NCBI RefSeq assembly: GCF_964340395.1
Contig: NC_135567.1
Location: 14,092,806-14,137,805, forward strand
Length of the DNA stretch: 45,000 nucleotides
Source of the DNA: Glandiceps talaboti
Lineage: Eukaryota > Hemichordata > Enteropneusta > Spengelidae
Reading direction: 5' to 3'
This document shows positions 17,225 through 27,882 of this stretch, in pieces. Positions within the stretch are counted from its first letter, which is position 1. Each line of letters begins with the position of its first letter. The notes under the pieces are model-generated. The model saw nothing but the letters and a program-made list of their open reading frames with translations. It ran no database searches and had not been told where the DNA came from. The position numbers and the translations under genes are program-made.

Positions 17225-20053
17225 CTAAACATTGGCCACTCTGTTGACTCTATTATCGGATTTTAGTGCAACTTTTAATTTCTTCCAAAATAGTTTTCTA
17301 CCCATTTCATTGTTACACCATTTTATGCATCGTTTTGTCAGGAAGATTGTACGTAGAACTCTGGGCATTTCTTTATCAGGAATTTCTTTTAGCAAGACTA
17401 AAACAAGAATATCTCTGTTATCAGTAAACAAACGATCCTGGGCCATTCTCATCTCAAAATAACACCACTCACTTTCTGCAAAGTTAGGTGACAATATCAA
17501 CATAGTTTTGTGACTGTTCGCTATACTTTCAAGAATGTTCTCAAAAATATCAACACCTGGCATGAAATCACGATCATGTAAACATAGTTTGAAATTAGGT
17601 GGATCAATTCTTTCCAGATTAGGAACTAAGTGTTCCATAACCCAAGGTCTGTCATTTTCATTGAAGCAAACAAAGGCGTCGTATTTCTTGTTAAGTGGTT
17701 CTTCATCATCATTGACTTGTAGTTCATAACCACCACATTTCAGTTTTATCAAAAATATTACATGTCGTATATACCAACGGAGTTTAACACACAGAGTAAT
17801 ACTAATAGCAAGAAATACAAAAGTACAAGTGATGGGAACAGAAACCATAAATGCAAAATTACACTCCAATCCAAAATGCAAATCATACAGTAACTTTCCG
17901 TACATATTTTCTGGAGTAGCACATGTATATTCATAAGGACTGTCTAATTGTACAATTCTGTCTGTTTTCATCCAATCAACAAAGTCCTTCAATTTACATT
18001 TTGAACAATCAAAAGGTTTTTCTGCAAAGCTTACATATTGTAAGTTTGGAAAAGCCGCAAGTTTAGCTTTGCCAATATTTGTGATTCCGTTTAAATTCAT
18101 GGTTAAAGACTTCAATTTTGTCATATCGGAGGGAAGAAGTTCCAAAGGGTTAAATCTATGATCACGAATTTCCAACTTCTCAACGTTTTTGAACAACTTT
18201 AGAAATGATAAAGCTTTCACTTTATCATCGTTGTTGTTGTTGTAGGATGGCATTCTGATCCGTAATGTCTTTACATTTGAGAATGAGTTATCTTCAATAT
18301 CATCAACCCACAGACAAGTCAAAAAGACATCAAGTTCCTGCAGCATAGACATATTATGCAAGATGGCCCTTAAATTCAAACAGTAATCTGCCACCATGCC
18401 CTGTACTGTGAGGTGATGAAGGAATGGTACATCGGCCGGGGATAGATATAATAGCCTATTACTAGAGAGAGATAAACTCTGTAGATTGTACAGATTCTTA
18501 AAGGGGTGTATGTCGTCCCTAACATAATGGCGAAGAATGTGATTGTCCAACAGATGCAGGACTTTTAACGAAGATAATTCAGAAAATACTTGGTGTGGCA
18601 ATTGTTGTAATGAATTATAAGAGAGGTTCAGAACCTCCAGGTTGGTGAGAGATTTGAAACTATTTCGATTTAAACCATTTATCGAGTTTAAATAAAGATC
18701 CAAGCTTATCAGAGATCGACATGTGGCAAACGCATGGGGTGGAATTTCACCTGTAAGTCTGTTATTGTTTAGATACAGTTTCTGAAGAGATGATAGATCT
18801 GTGAGGCTTACTATCAATTCTTGAATATCTACTAACTTGTTTACAGATAGATCTAACTCTATAAGATTAGAAAGATTTTGAAATGCTGTCTTTGATACAT
18901 TGGCAAGATTATTGTAACTTAATTCCAATATTTTCAAGTGTTTTAACCATTTAAATCCACCAGGTGGTAGCGCTGATAAACTGTTTTTAGATAAATGCAA
19001 CTCTTCTAATGTAGTATTTTTGAGTTCCCTTAAGGTGGTTGATTTAATCAAATTATATGTTTGCCTTTGACAGTCTATGCTTAAAACCTTAATATCAGAA
19101 TTTTCAAAATCATATGATAAACTCTCTAGACTGTCAGTTGTCAAAGAATTATGCGATAGATATAGTTTCAAAACTTGATTCAAATTTCTTAAAGAACCCC
19201 GTTTTGTATGTGCAATCTGATTGCCGGACAGATCAAGATTCTCTAATGTCTTATTTCCAAATTGAATTTTACGTATAGTATTATCATCAATACCACACCA
19301 TAAGAATGACAAATATTGAAGCTTGGTAAAACCTTGCAAGCTGATGTTAGGGCAGTTGTCATATATTTTGTTGCCTTGGAAATATATCAATTCAATATTA
19401 CCAAGCTCTTGAAGGAGTTTAGTAGGAAAGCACTGAAACTGGTTCACAGATAAGTCAATTTCTGTCAGATTTGTGAGATTTTTAAACAAATCATCGGGTA
19501 ATGTAGTGATGTTATTGTAGCTCATATCCAATGTCTGCAAACTGTTCAGTCCAACAAAAATTAATGGCGGCAGTGTAAAGAGTAGATTTCCAGACAAATC
19601 CAGTTTTTTCAAATTCTTTAAGTCAGAAAATAACATACTTGGAAGAGTCTTCAGATTGTTGTTACATAGGTTCAATGTTTCCAATTTCGAAACATGCGTC
19701 AGACCATACTTGTCTATGATGGAGATACTATTACCCAAAAGATGTAGATATTTTAACTTTGTTAGTCCAGCTAGGGAGTCTGGTCCTATCGATTTAATAT
19801 CATTATGGGAGATGTCAAGTTCCAGCAATTGTTTATGACTCCTAAAACCATTTGGTGGTAACTTTGAAATACTGTTCGACGATAAATCCAAGTGCGTTGA
19901 AAATGATGGTAGGTTTCCTGGTAGGTTATACAGAAGTCTCTTTGAACAGTCCACATAGGTATAGTTGTACACTTTACATGGTAGTCCTGGTACAAGTAAT
20001 GGTGTACACAACACTAGAAGGTATACGAATGGTATCAACGTTGTTTTCGTCAT
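17225..20053 (-). CDS. TLR1: Toll-like receptor, intact 942-aa ORF
   Basis: Single-pass membrane pattern-recognition receptor of innate immunity; ligand unknown. Signal peptide at residues 1-24 (MTKTTLIPFVYLLVLC), an N-terminal cap with Cys26 and Cys36, about 20-25 leucine-rich repeats (LxxLxLxxN) to about residue 690, a single LRR C-terminal cap (FDCSKCKLKDFVDW...), a transmembrane helix at about 733-756, and a TIR domain at 789-930. TIR box 1 is YDAFVCFN, box 2 LCLHDRDFMPG with the BB-loop proline, box 3 FW; all three are present, so signalling through a MyD88-type adaptor is expected. One cysteine cluster makes it the vertebrate-like type. The ORF is intronless, but a 3' splice site (ATTTCCAG|GTTACAACATG) directly before the ATG implies an intron in the 5' UTR. 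TLR2 is the inverted duplicate. Confidence 0.95.
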   Translation of the reverse strand: MTKTTLIPFVYLLVLCTPLLVPGLPCKVYNYTYVDCSKRLLYNLPGNLPSFSTHLDLSSNSISKLPPNGFRSHKQLLELDISHNDIKSIGPDSLAGLTKLKYLHLLGNSISIIDKYGLTHVSKLETLNLCNNNLKTLPSMLFSDLKNLKKLDLSGNLLFTLPPLIFVGLNSLQTLDMSYNNITTLPDDLFKNLTNLTEIDLSVNQFQCFPTKLLQELGNIELIYFQGNKIYDNCPNISLQGFTKLQYLSFLWCGIDDNTIRKIQFGNKTLENLDLSGNQIAHTKRGSLRNLNQVLKLYLSHNSLTTDSLESLSYDFENSDIKVLSIDCQRQTYNLIKSTTLRELKNTTLEELHLSKNSLSALPPGGFKWLKHLKILELSYNNLANVSKTAFQNLSNLIELDLSVNKLVDIQELIVSLTDLSSLQKLYLNNNRLTGEIPPHAFATCRSLISLDLYLNSINGLNRNSFKSLTNLEVLNLSYNSLQQLPHQVFSELSSLKVLHLLDNHILRHYVRDDIHPFKNLYNLQSLSLSSNRLLYLSPADVPFLHHLTVQGMVADYCLNLRAILHNMSMLQELDVFLTCLWVDDIEDNSFSNVKTLRIRMPSYNNNNDDKVKALSFLKLFKNVEKLEIRDHRFNPLELLPSDMTKLKSLTMNLNGITNIGKAKLAAFPNLQYVSFAEKPFDCSKCKLKDFVDWMKTDRIVQLDSPYEYTCATPENMYGKLLYDLHFGLECNFAFMVSVPITCTFVFLAISITLCVKLRWYIRHVIFLIKLKCGGYELQVNDDEEPLNKKYDAFVCFNENDRPWVMEHLVPNLERIDPPNFKLCLHDRDFMPGVDIFENILESIANSHKTMLILSPNFAESEWCYFEMRMAQDRLFTDNRDILVLVLLKEIPDKEMPRVLRTIFLTKRCIKWCNNEMGRKLFWKKLKVALKSDNRVNRVANV

Positions 20054-20075
20054 GTTGTAACCTGGAAATTACATG
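20054..20075 (-). promoter_or_regulatory. TLR1 5' UTR splice acceptor
   Basis: Minus strand TAATTTCCAG|GTTACAACATG: acceptor AG at 20063-20062, eight bases of 5' UTR, then the ATG at 20053. The same site precedes TLR2. The upstream non-coding exon was not located. Confidence 0.65.
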
Positions 20076-20142
20076 AGAGTAGCAATATGAATGAGCATGT
20101 TGCCTACATACATATACACATGGATAATGTCGACCGTTCCTG

Positions 20143-20152
20143 CATACATACA

Positions 20153-20184
<32 letters not shown>

Positions 20185-20412
20185 CATACATACATACATA
20201 CATACATACATACATACATACATACATACACATACATACATACATACATACATACATACATACATACATACATACACATACATACATACATACATACATA
20301 CATACACACACATACATACATACATACATACATGCATGCATGCATGCATACATACATACATACATACATACATACATACATACATACATACATACATACA
20401 TACATACATACA
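20143..20412. repeat. (CATA)n microsatellite
   Basis: About 270 bp of CATA tetramers with CACA and GCATGCATGCATG interruptions, just upstream of TLR1. The other arm has the complementary TATG tract at 24300-24620. Long ORFs of alternating Tyr/Val/Cys/Met or His/Thr/Tyr/Ile are artefacts. Confidence 0.95.
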
Positions 20413-20788
20413 ATCTGAGGCCGACTTGCATTTTCAGTATGGTTTTGATACGTTTTTGCCGAATTTTGATGCATGATAATATATGCATTGAATATTCATG
20501 ACTCCTGAGTGCATATGCCCCGTTCCCTTCTCATACATATTGATTCATAACTGGCTTGCCTATTCATCGCTACACATAGTTATCTTTGCCAGATATATAA
20601 GTGAAATAAGTGATAAGTGGTAAGTGAAAGTGAATGAATACATTTTATCATGTTTAACATTCATATTTTTTAAAATCAAAAATCGTTAAATCACAGGGTA
20701 TCCTTAATGTTACTTAGTGTCGTCAGCTTCAAATACGATGCAAAACACGTCAAGTCAAGGGGTAAAATTATGGTTGATTTTGAAGTTG
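20413..20788. other. Upstream region of TLR1, no gene
   Basis: AT-rich sequence with no element I recognise. It lies within the left arm of the inverted duplication. Confidence 0.5.
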
Positions 20789-21068
20789 GGCGTTGTCGGT
20801 GGCCGAGTGGTTAAACCTCACTTCCCACTTACCACTGCGGTCGGGGTTCAAACCCATTCAGGGTTTGATTAATTTACCACACTGTAAGTAAGAAGAGTGT
20901 CATTCAGTTTGACTCTACCGAACAACGCAGGTTTTCCCCGGATACTCCGGTTTCCTCCTGCATTAACACTGAACACTAACACTGTTATTGGGCAATGCCT
21001 GTTGGATGGTTAATAAATAGATAAATGAATAAATAAACAAATAAATCAATAAATCAATAAATCAATAA
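20789..21068 (+). mobile_element. tRNA-derived SINE
   Basis: The head resembles a Ser/Leu tRNA: RNA polymerase III A box TGGCCGAGTGG (20800-20810) and B box GGTTCAAACCC (20845-20855). The body includes GTTTTCCCCGGATACTCCGG...TTTCCTCCTGC. The tail is (AAATCAAT)n/(AAATAAAT)n ending near 21068. I find no counterpart in the other arm, so it probably inserted after the inverted duplication. It is not a functional tRNA gene. Confidence 0.85.
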
Positions 21069-21169
21069 AAAAGTGAAACGTTGTATTGCAAATAGCGCCT
21101 TCTTGATATAAACGCTCTACTTCGTACTACGCTACGTCGTGGCGTGTAACCATAAAAAATACAATTCAT

Positions 21170-21540
21170 TGGAATAACAGTGAAGGAAATAATGAATAAA
21201 TTATCGTCAGAATTTGGAGTTACACTTCACTGTCAAGATTGACAAGAACACATCACAAGAGTATTTATATATAACGTGCTTTCAGAAATATCACATTTTA
21301 CCTTTCTATAGTTCCTTTGGCGCGAAGTTACACAAATTCACTCAGCTTGGTATATTGAAACTGTAGTAAAAAAGTGCCAGTACCAGTCTCCAGTGCAATG
21401 TGGCGTGTCTGACTCCAACACTTCTTGAACAAAATATCATGTATATTGAGATTGAATACGCGTATATCGTGGATGACATCCTGTCACGTGACAAAACTAA
21501 AAGTGACGACATACAAAACTTTTGATTCTTACTCCAAAAA
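21170..21540. repeat. Inverted duplication, left arm, upstream part
   Basis: Segments such as AAATATCACATTTTACCTTT...CTATAGTTCCTTTGGCGCGA and GTCACGTGACAAAACTAAAA are complementary to 22895-23215 (CTATAGAAAGGTAAAATGTG, TTTTAGTTTCGTCACGTGAC). Order and spacing are preserved, so this is the promoter-side continuation of the TLR duplication. Confidence 0.75.
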
Positions 21541-22299
21541 AACCCATGGCGTGGCTAAAATTGATAACGATAACTTCTCTGTTTCTCTCACCATCAATGG
21601 AGGACCCTAGCTTCCTGTTCTCTTTTATTAAAGACCATGCCTGGATGTTGTTTAGCGGAAACAGAGTGAATTGTGCTGCCTTTCACTTTAATATGCGACA
21701 CGATGATATATTTAGCGAAACATTGGACAACAGATGATCGAGCTAATCCCTAAGTAACGATAACAGAGGCATGCAGCATAGACAAGAGCAGTGGGATCCT
21801 GTACCTATTCACAGACAAGTGATAAGTTATTATAACTCAATGTTCCTACACAAGCTGCCATTAGTGAGAATCGAATCCATTAATACCAATTATATTATAG
21901 CATTACCAATTCCAGTGAATTTTGTGACGTCATCGCTGTACATTATTACTGATAATGTACTCCGTTATTGGGCATCGCGGCCCCGGAACGAGCATAACAA
22001 TACAAGCTTATTTGTTCTGTTTCTTCATACGACTAGGTATTTTTTCGAAATGTATGTTGTTACTTATGATTGTCATTTCCACTGTTTAAAAATACAACGC
22101 ATTCATGAAACAAGTTTGTGTTCACAACAGTTCATTGAAGTGTATGTGTGTGTGTACGTACGTGTGTCGCTATGATTAGTATTCAGCTTCCGGGCTGAAC
22201 ATGGCAGACGATGTTCAGCGCTTTGTATATTATACGTTGTTTTGCGTTTCTTGGTCTACAAATTCACTGGAATTGGCAAAACTATAAAATAATAACAAT
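21541..22299. other. Spacer between the TLR duplication arms
   Basis: No gene recognised. A short GT-rich run with ACGTACGTGTGTCGC lies near 22146-22168. ORFs of 70-134 codons here lack known motifs and splice context. Confidence 0.5.
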
Positions 22300-22437
22300 A
22301 ATGTACGCCCTCCCAGTCCATAATGGACTCAAGCAAACTTTGCACTCCATAATGGGCTCGACTGTCGCCTCGCCCATTATGTCGTTCAAAGTTTGCTTTC
22401 GTCCATTTATGGGTTGGGAGGGCGTACATTATTGTTT
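22300..22437. mobile_element. Foldback element in the duplication spacer
   Basis: AATAATGTACGCCCTCCCAG...CCATAATGGACTCAAGCAAA pairs with TTTGCTTTCGTCCATTTATG...GGGAGGGCGTACATTATT around a ~15-bp loop. Within each arm the CCATAATGG / CCCATTATG motif recurs. No coding capacity. Confidence 0.8.
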
Positions 22438-22691
22438 AAATATGGTGTCTGGAATGTGTCCGGTTTGTGTCCAGGTTAGGGTTATGCAGCAAGATGAAAA
22501 TCGATAAAAAGTTTTGTTATCCTACACAACAAGCAAGCTTAGTTTTCAAATCAGTGCAGTTATTTGTGGATCTCTTGATTCTGTTAGCAATGGTGTTGTA
22601 GAAAGTTTTGAAATAGATGTGTGACACCAATTTACAACGTCCGGACATGGTCTTTTAATTAACAAACAAGAACAGGAATGATCCTCTATGG
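22438..22691. other. No gene
   Basis: Nothing recognised. Confidence 0.5.

Positions 22692-22770
<79 letters not shown>
22692..22770. repeat. (AG)n microsatellite
   Basis: 79 bp of uninterrupted GA dinucleotides, followed by a G-rich purine tract to about 22811. Confidence 0.97.
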
Positions 22771-22775
<5 letters not shown>

Positions 22776-22894
22776 AGGGGTAAGGGGAGAGAGGGGAGGG
22801 GAAGGGTCGGAGACGTTATCATTAACAATTTTCTGCAAGCCATGTTTTTTTTGACGAAATGGGAATTTACGTAAAGAATTAAACGGATTCGAAA

Positions 22895-23215
22895 GTAATG
22901 TATGTCGATGTCGTCACTTTTAGTTTCGTCACGTGACGGGAAGTCGCCCATGCACGATAAAATCGCCCACGCGTATTCCATGCTATACACTTTGTTCAGT
23001 AAGTGTTGTAGTCACACACGTCACAGTGGAGACTGGTACTGGCAGCTTTTTACTACAGTCCACACATCCAATATCACCTATAACTGATTGAAGCTGTAAC
23101 TTGGCGACAAAGGAACTATAGAAAGGTAAAATGTGATATTTATCAAATCAAAGCACGTGCACAGTTTCAATTCTGACGACAGTTTGAATCCATCATTTCC
23201 ATCGCTCTGTTATTC
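22895..23215. repeat. Inverted duplication, right arm, upstream part
   Basis: Complement of 21170-21540 in reverse order (see that entry). Both arms then run outward to a TLR gene. Confidence 0.75.
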
Positions 23216-23460
23216 CAATATTTGCCAAAAAAGAGAGAATTGTTCCTGGTCAGCGCACGCATCACTTAAATACCCTCGCGTAGGTCTTTTGTTTTCGTGT
23301 TTGTCCAGCCCCAATCTGATGTAAATGTCGGCTAATCGTTCATAGCTGCAATAATTGTAGCGTCTTGCTGCGGTTTTGAGGTTTTTTTCGTCTGTTTTGG
23401 TGACTTTTTAGCACAACGTTAACTGAACTGAGGTTCAGTAGTGCTATAGGGATCGCCCGG

Positions 23461-23482
23461 CGTCTGTCTGTCTGTCCGTCTG

Positions 23483-23521
<39 letters not shown>

Positions 23522-23522
23522 G

Positions 23523-23558
<36 letters not shown>
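23461..23558. repeat. (GTCT)n and (TG)n microsatellite
   Basis: GTCTGTCTGTCTGTCCGTC followed by a long TG run with CG interruptions. Confidence 0.9.
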
Positions 23559-23559
<1 letters not shown>

Positions 23560-23561
<2 letters not shown>

Positions 23562-24268
23562 TACTTACTTAAAGTCAAAAACTGCTGAACCGATTGCCAT
23601 GATATTTAGTGGGTCCATTACCTTGGGTGTCTAGTTGGGAAATTGTTCAAATCAAAATGATCGCATCACAGGTGTGTGATTTGGGTCAAAAAATGTGATT
23701 TTTGGTCAAAAAACTTAAACTCAGAAACTACTGGGCAGATTGGTGCGAAATTTGGTGGGAAGATTCTTTAGGGGGTGTAAAGTAAGATTTGTTCATGACA
23801 TGATGATTCCATCAGTGATATGCAAATTAGGGCTAAAAATGTGTCTTTTTGGTTAAAAATCTATAATTCCAAAACTACTGAGCAGATTGGACTGAAATTT
23901 GATGGGGATGCATCTAGGGATGTATGGACGAAGTTAGCATACAATGATTCCATGAGTAATGTGCAAATTAGATGTAAGAATGTTCATTTTTGGTCAAATA
24001 CTTATATCTCAAAAAGTACTTGGTCAATGAGTCTGAAACTTGGCGAGATATTTCTGAAACTATTATTCTGCAGATTTTCTTCAAAATATTTTGACAAAAT
24101 TGGCCCTAGCGACCATGACCACGCCCTTTAGCAACAACCAAATGGCAGTATATTTTGGTCAAATAACAAGATCATCTGGTAGACAAGTGAGTAAACATTC
24201 AAAAAATGTATGCAAATACCCTAGCAACCATGACCACGCCCATAGCAACAGCCAACCATAGCAACAGC
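23560..24268. repeat. Interspersed repeat with four ~145-bp internal modules
   Basis: Related modules start near 23577, 23725, 23870 and 24010, each like AAACTACTGAGCAGATTGG...GAAATTTGGTGGG and containing TTTTTGGTCAAA. The end has CCTAGCAACCATGACCACGC and CCATAGCAACAGCC, which resemble RFX X-box half sites. No ORF of known function. Probably an old transposon-derived repeat. Confidence 0.65.
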
Positions 24269-24269
24269 C

Positions 24270-24626
24270 AACACACACATATATATATATATATGTGTGT
24301 GTGTTTGTGTATGTATGTATGTATGTATGTATGTATGTGTGTATGTGTATGTATGTATGTATGTATGTATGTATGTATGTATGTATGTGTGTGTGTGCGT
24401 GCGTGCGTATGTATGAATGTGTGTGTGTGCGTTCGTGTGTGCGTGCGTGTATGTATGAATGTATGTATGTACATGTATGTGTGTGTGCGTGCGTGCGTAC
24501 GTATGAATGTACGTGTGTGTGTGTGTGTGTGCGTGCGTGCGTGTGTGCGTGTATGTATGAATTAATGTATGTATGTATATATGTATGAATGTATGTATGT
24601 ATGTATGTATGTATGTATGTCATGTA
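24270..24626. repeat. (AC)n/(AT)n/(TATG)n microsatellite
   Basis: CACACACATATATATATATA followed by long TATG and TG/CG stretches just upstream of TLR2. It is the counterpart of the CATA tract upstream of TLR1. ORFs across it are artefacts. Confidence 0.95.
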
Positions 24627-24690
24627 TATAGTGTGCTCATTCACATCTCTACTCTCTATCATTTGCAGGCTACATCTCTACTCTCTAGTA

Positions 24691-24706
24691 ATTTCCAGGT
24701 TACAAC
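24691..24706 (+). promoter_or_regulatory. TLR2 5' UTR splice acceptor
   Basis: ATTTCCAG|GTTACAAC before the ATG at 24707, identical to TLR1. A second candidate acceptor, ATTTGCAG|GC, lies at 24661-24668. Confidence 0.6.
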
Positions 24707-27458
24707 ATGACGAAAACAACGTTGATACCATTCGTATACCTTCTAGTGTTGTGTACACCATTACTTGTATCAGGACTACCATGTAAAGTGTACAACTATA
24801 CCTATGTGGACTGTTCAAGGAGACTTCTGTATAACCTACCAGGAAACCTACCGTCATTTTCAACGCACTTGGATTTATCGTCGAACAGTATTTCAAAGTT
24901 ACCACCAAATGGTTTTAGGAGTCTTAAACAACTGCTGGAACTTGACATCTCCCATAATGATATTAGATCAATTGGACCAGACTCCTAGCTGGACTAACAA
25001 AATTAAAATATCTAATACTGAATTATAATAAAATCTACATCATAGACAAGAACGCCCTAACGCATGTTTCTACATTGGTAGCGTTAGATATACGTTTTAA
25101 CTTACTAGAGTCTCTTCCAGCTATGTTATTTTCTTCCTTACATAATTTGAAAACCCTAGATTTATCTGTGAATTCACTTTCTTCTGTGATGTCTTTCGTT
25201 TTGGATGGACTGAACAGTTTACAGACTTTGAGGATTAGCACGAACGGTTTCACTACAATACCAGATGATTATTTTAAAAACCTGACAAATCTGACAGAAA
25301 TTGGCTTGTCCTTAAACCAATTTCAGTGCTTCCCTACCAAGTCCCTTCGACAACTCAGTAATATTGAATTTATACATTTCCAACACAACAAAATATCAGA
25401 CCACTGCCCTAACATCAGCTTGCAAGGTTTTACCAAGCTTCAATATTTGTCACTCTCATGGTGTGGTATTGATGATAATACCATAAGTACAATTCAACTT
25501 GGAAATAAGACATTAGAGAGTCTTGATCTGTCCGGCAATCAGCTTGGGGTTCTTTCAGAAATTTGAATCACGTTTTGAAAATTTATCTGCATTCATATTA
25601 TTTAACAGCTGACAGTCTAGAGAGTTTATTTTATGATTTTGAAAATTCTGATATTAAGGTTTTAAGCGTGCAACTGCCAATATTTATGAAATTAATTAAA
25701 TCAACCACCTTAAGGGGACTCAAAAATACGACATTAGAAGAGTTGAATTTTTCATTTAACACTTTATCAGCGCTACCACCTGGTGGATTTAAATGGTTAA
25801 AACACTTGAAAATATTGGAATTAGGTGGAAATAAGCTTGTCAATGTATCAAAGAGAGCATTTCAAAATCTGTCAGATCTTATAGAGTTAGATTTATCTCG
25901 AAATAATTTAGTAGATATTCAGGAATTGATGGTCAGTTTGAAATATTTATCCTCTCTTCAGACACTTTCTCTGACCAGCAACAAACTTACAGGTGGACTT
26001 CCACCCCATGCGTTTGCCAAATGTCAGTCTTTGATAAGATTGGATCTTTCGTTAAACTCGATAACTGATATCAATCAAAATACTTTCAAATCTCTTACCA
26101 ACCTAGAGGTTCTAGATCTCTCTCATAATTCATTACGACAATTACCACACAAAGCATTCTTTGAATTGTCTTCTTTGAATTCCCTGAATTTGATGGAAAA
26201 CCGCTTTCTTATCCACAGTATTGATGAAGACACGAATCCCTTTCAGAATCCATGCAATCTACAGAGTTTTTCTTGCTCTGGTGTCAGCGTATTATATATT
26301 GCCGTAGCAAATATACCATTCCTTCAACACCTCACAGTTCAGGGCATGGAGATCAGCAGGCATGACTTTGGTTCTATTTATCGTCCGTGGTTTGAATATA
26401 CCAAAAACAAAACATTCCCAAATGTAAAAACACTAAAGGTTGACCAATATGGTGATAAACTGGAGTCATTATCACTATTTCTAAAGTTATTCAAAAATGT
26501 TGAGGAGTTGGAATTTCACGATAATATATTTAATCCTTTGGAACTTCTTCCCTCCGATATGACAAAATTGAAGTCTTTGACCATGAATTTAAACGGAATC
26601 ACAAATATTGGCAAAGCTAAACTTGCGGCTTTTCCAAACTTACAATATGTAAGCTTTGCAGACAACCCCTTTGATTGTTCAAAATGTAAATTGAAGGACT
26701 TTGTTGATTGGATGAAAACAGACAGAATTGTACAATTAGACAGTCCTTATGAATATACATGTGCTACTCCAGAAAATATGAACGGAAAGTTACTCTATGA
26801 TTTGCATTTTGGATTGGAGTGTAATTTTGCATTTACGGTTTCTGTTCCCATCACTTGTACTTTTGTATTTCTTGCTATTAGTATTACTCTGTGTGTTAAA
26901 CTCCGTTGGTATATACGACATGTAATATTTTTGATAAAACTGAAATGTGGTGGTTATGAACTACAAGTCAATGATGATGAAGAACCACTTAACAAGAAAT
27001 ACGACGCATTTGTTTGCTTCAATGAAAATGACAGACCTTGGGTTATGGAACACTTAGTTCCTAATCTGGAAAGAATTGATCCACCTAATTTCAAACTATG
27101 TTTACATGATCGTGATTTCATGCCAGGTGTTGATATTTTTGAGAACATTCTTGAAAGTATAGCGAACAGTCACAAAACTATGTTGATATTGTCACCTAAC
27201 TTTGCACAAAGTGAGTGGTGTTATTTTGAGATGAGAATGGCCCAGGATCGTTTGTTTACTGATAACAGAGATGTTCTTGTATTAGTCTTGCTAAAAGAAA
27301 TTCCTGATAAAGAAATGCCCAGAGTTCTACGTACAATCTTCCTGACAAAACGATGCATAAAATGGTGTAACAATGAAGTCGGTAGGAAACTATTTTGGAA
27401 GAAATTAAAAGTTGCACTGAGATTAGATAATAGAGTCAACAGAGTGGCCAATGTTTAG
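24707..27458 (+). pseudogene. TLR2: Toll-like receptor with two frameshifts, inverted duplicate of TLR1
   Basis: Same start and domain order as TLR1, but the frame breaks twice. At 24983-24988, CTCCTAG replaces CTCCCTAG of TLR1: one C is lost and a TAG follows codon 93. Near 25548, 13 bases present in TLR1 are missing (CAGCTTGGGGTTC against CAGATTGCACATACAAAACG...GGGTTC), leading to TGA at 25564. The remaining frame runs to 27458 with LRRs, C-terminal cap, transmembrane helix and a complete TIR domain (YDAFVCFN, LCLHDRDFMPG, FW), but has no ATG or signal peptide at its start (it opens at TTG). The first 93 residues differ from TLR1 at only four positions and the TIR domain at very few, whereas the LRR middle is strongly diverged. 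A 5' UTR acceptor (TTTCCAG|GTTACAACATG) is kept. A sequencing error would have to occur twice to rescue it. Confidence 0.85.
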
Positions 27459-27655
27459 AAAGAAATATTCTATATACAAGTATGCTTGTCACAGAGGACA
27501 GGTCTTTCCATAAATTTATTATAATAAGATGGCGTATTATATTTGTAGGAACTTGACATGTTAATATTTTTGTTTTGCCTCCCAAAAGTCCCATTGTATT
27601 AACCAGATGAATGATAAAAGGGAATCAACTCTAAATAAGATATAATATATATGGC
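27459..27655 (+). other. TLR2 3' flank
   Basis: AATAAGATGGCGTATT...GGAACTTGACATG and AAAAGGGAATCAACTCTAAA match the TLR1 flank at 16640-16815 (inverted), marking the outer limit of the duplication arms. Confidence 0.65.
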
Positions 27656-27712
27656 TTGGAATCTGCAGGTTGCAGGTTCGAGCCCCGTTTGTTTCTTAAT
27701 GGCTAAAGTCAA
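27653..27712 (+). mobile_element. Fragment with tRNA-like B box, possible SINE relic
   Basis: GGCTTGGAATCTGCAGGTTG...GGTTCGAGCCCCG contains a good B box (27675-27685), but no convincing A box or folded tRNA was seen. Confidence 0.4.
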
Positions 27713-27800
27713 TGGGCAAGATTTGATTGTGCAAGTTTCATTTAGATAAGACTTGTATTTGTTTGATAATAAAGGAAAATGTTTGATAACTAGAAACTAG

Positions 27801-27842
27801 TTATTGCTATGGATAACTTTGCATATAACACGGCTGATTGTT
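27801..27842. repeat. Isolated unit of the 41-bp repeat
   Basis: TATTGCTATGGATAACTTTG...CATATAACACGGCTGATTG matches one unit of the 28330-28634 array. MITE-C copy 2 lies between this unit and the array. Confidence 0.7.
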
Positions 27843-27882
27843 AATGAGTGAGATTTAAATAATGTGTGATTTGTTTATAGAC

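Noticed and set aside
20087-20501. Long ORFs in several frames encoding Tyr/Val/Cys/Met or His/Thr/Tyr/Ile repeats
   Set aside because: They are the six-frame reading of the CATA microsatellite and have no other coding signal.
20789-20870. Functional tRNA-Ser/Leu gene
   Set aside because: A and B boxes are good, but the acceptor stem does not close and a SINE body and A-rich tail follow.
21771-22175. 134-codon plus-strand ORF between the TLR genes
   Set aside because: No known motif, no conserved counterpart, and composition like non-coding sequence.
24159-24662. 167-codon minus-strand and plus-strand repeat ORFs
   Set aside because: Microsatellite translation, as for the other arm.
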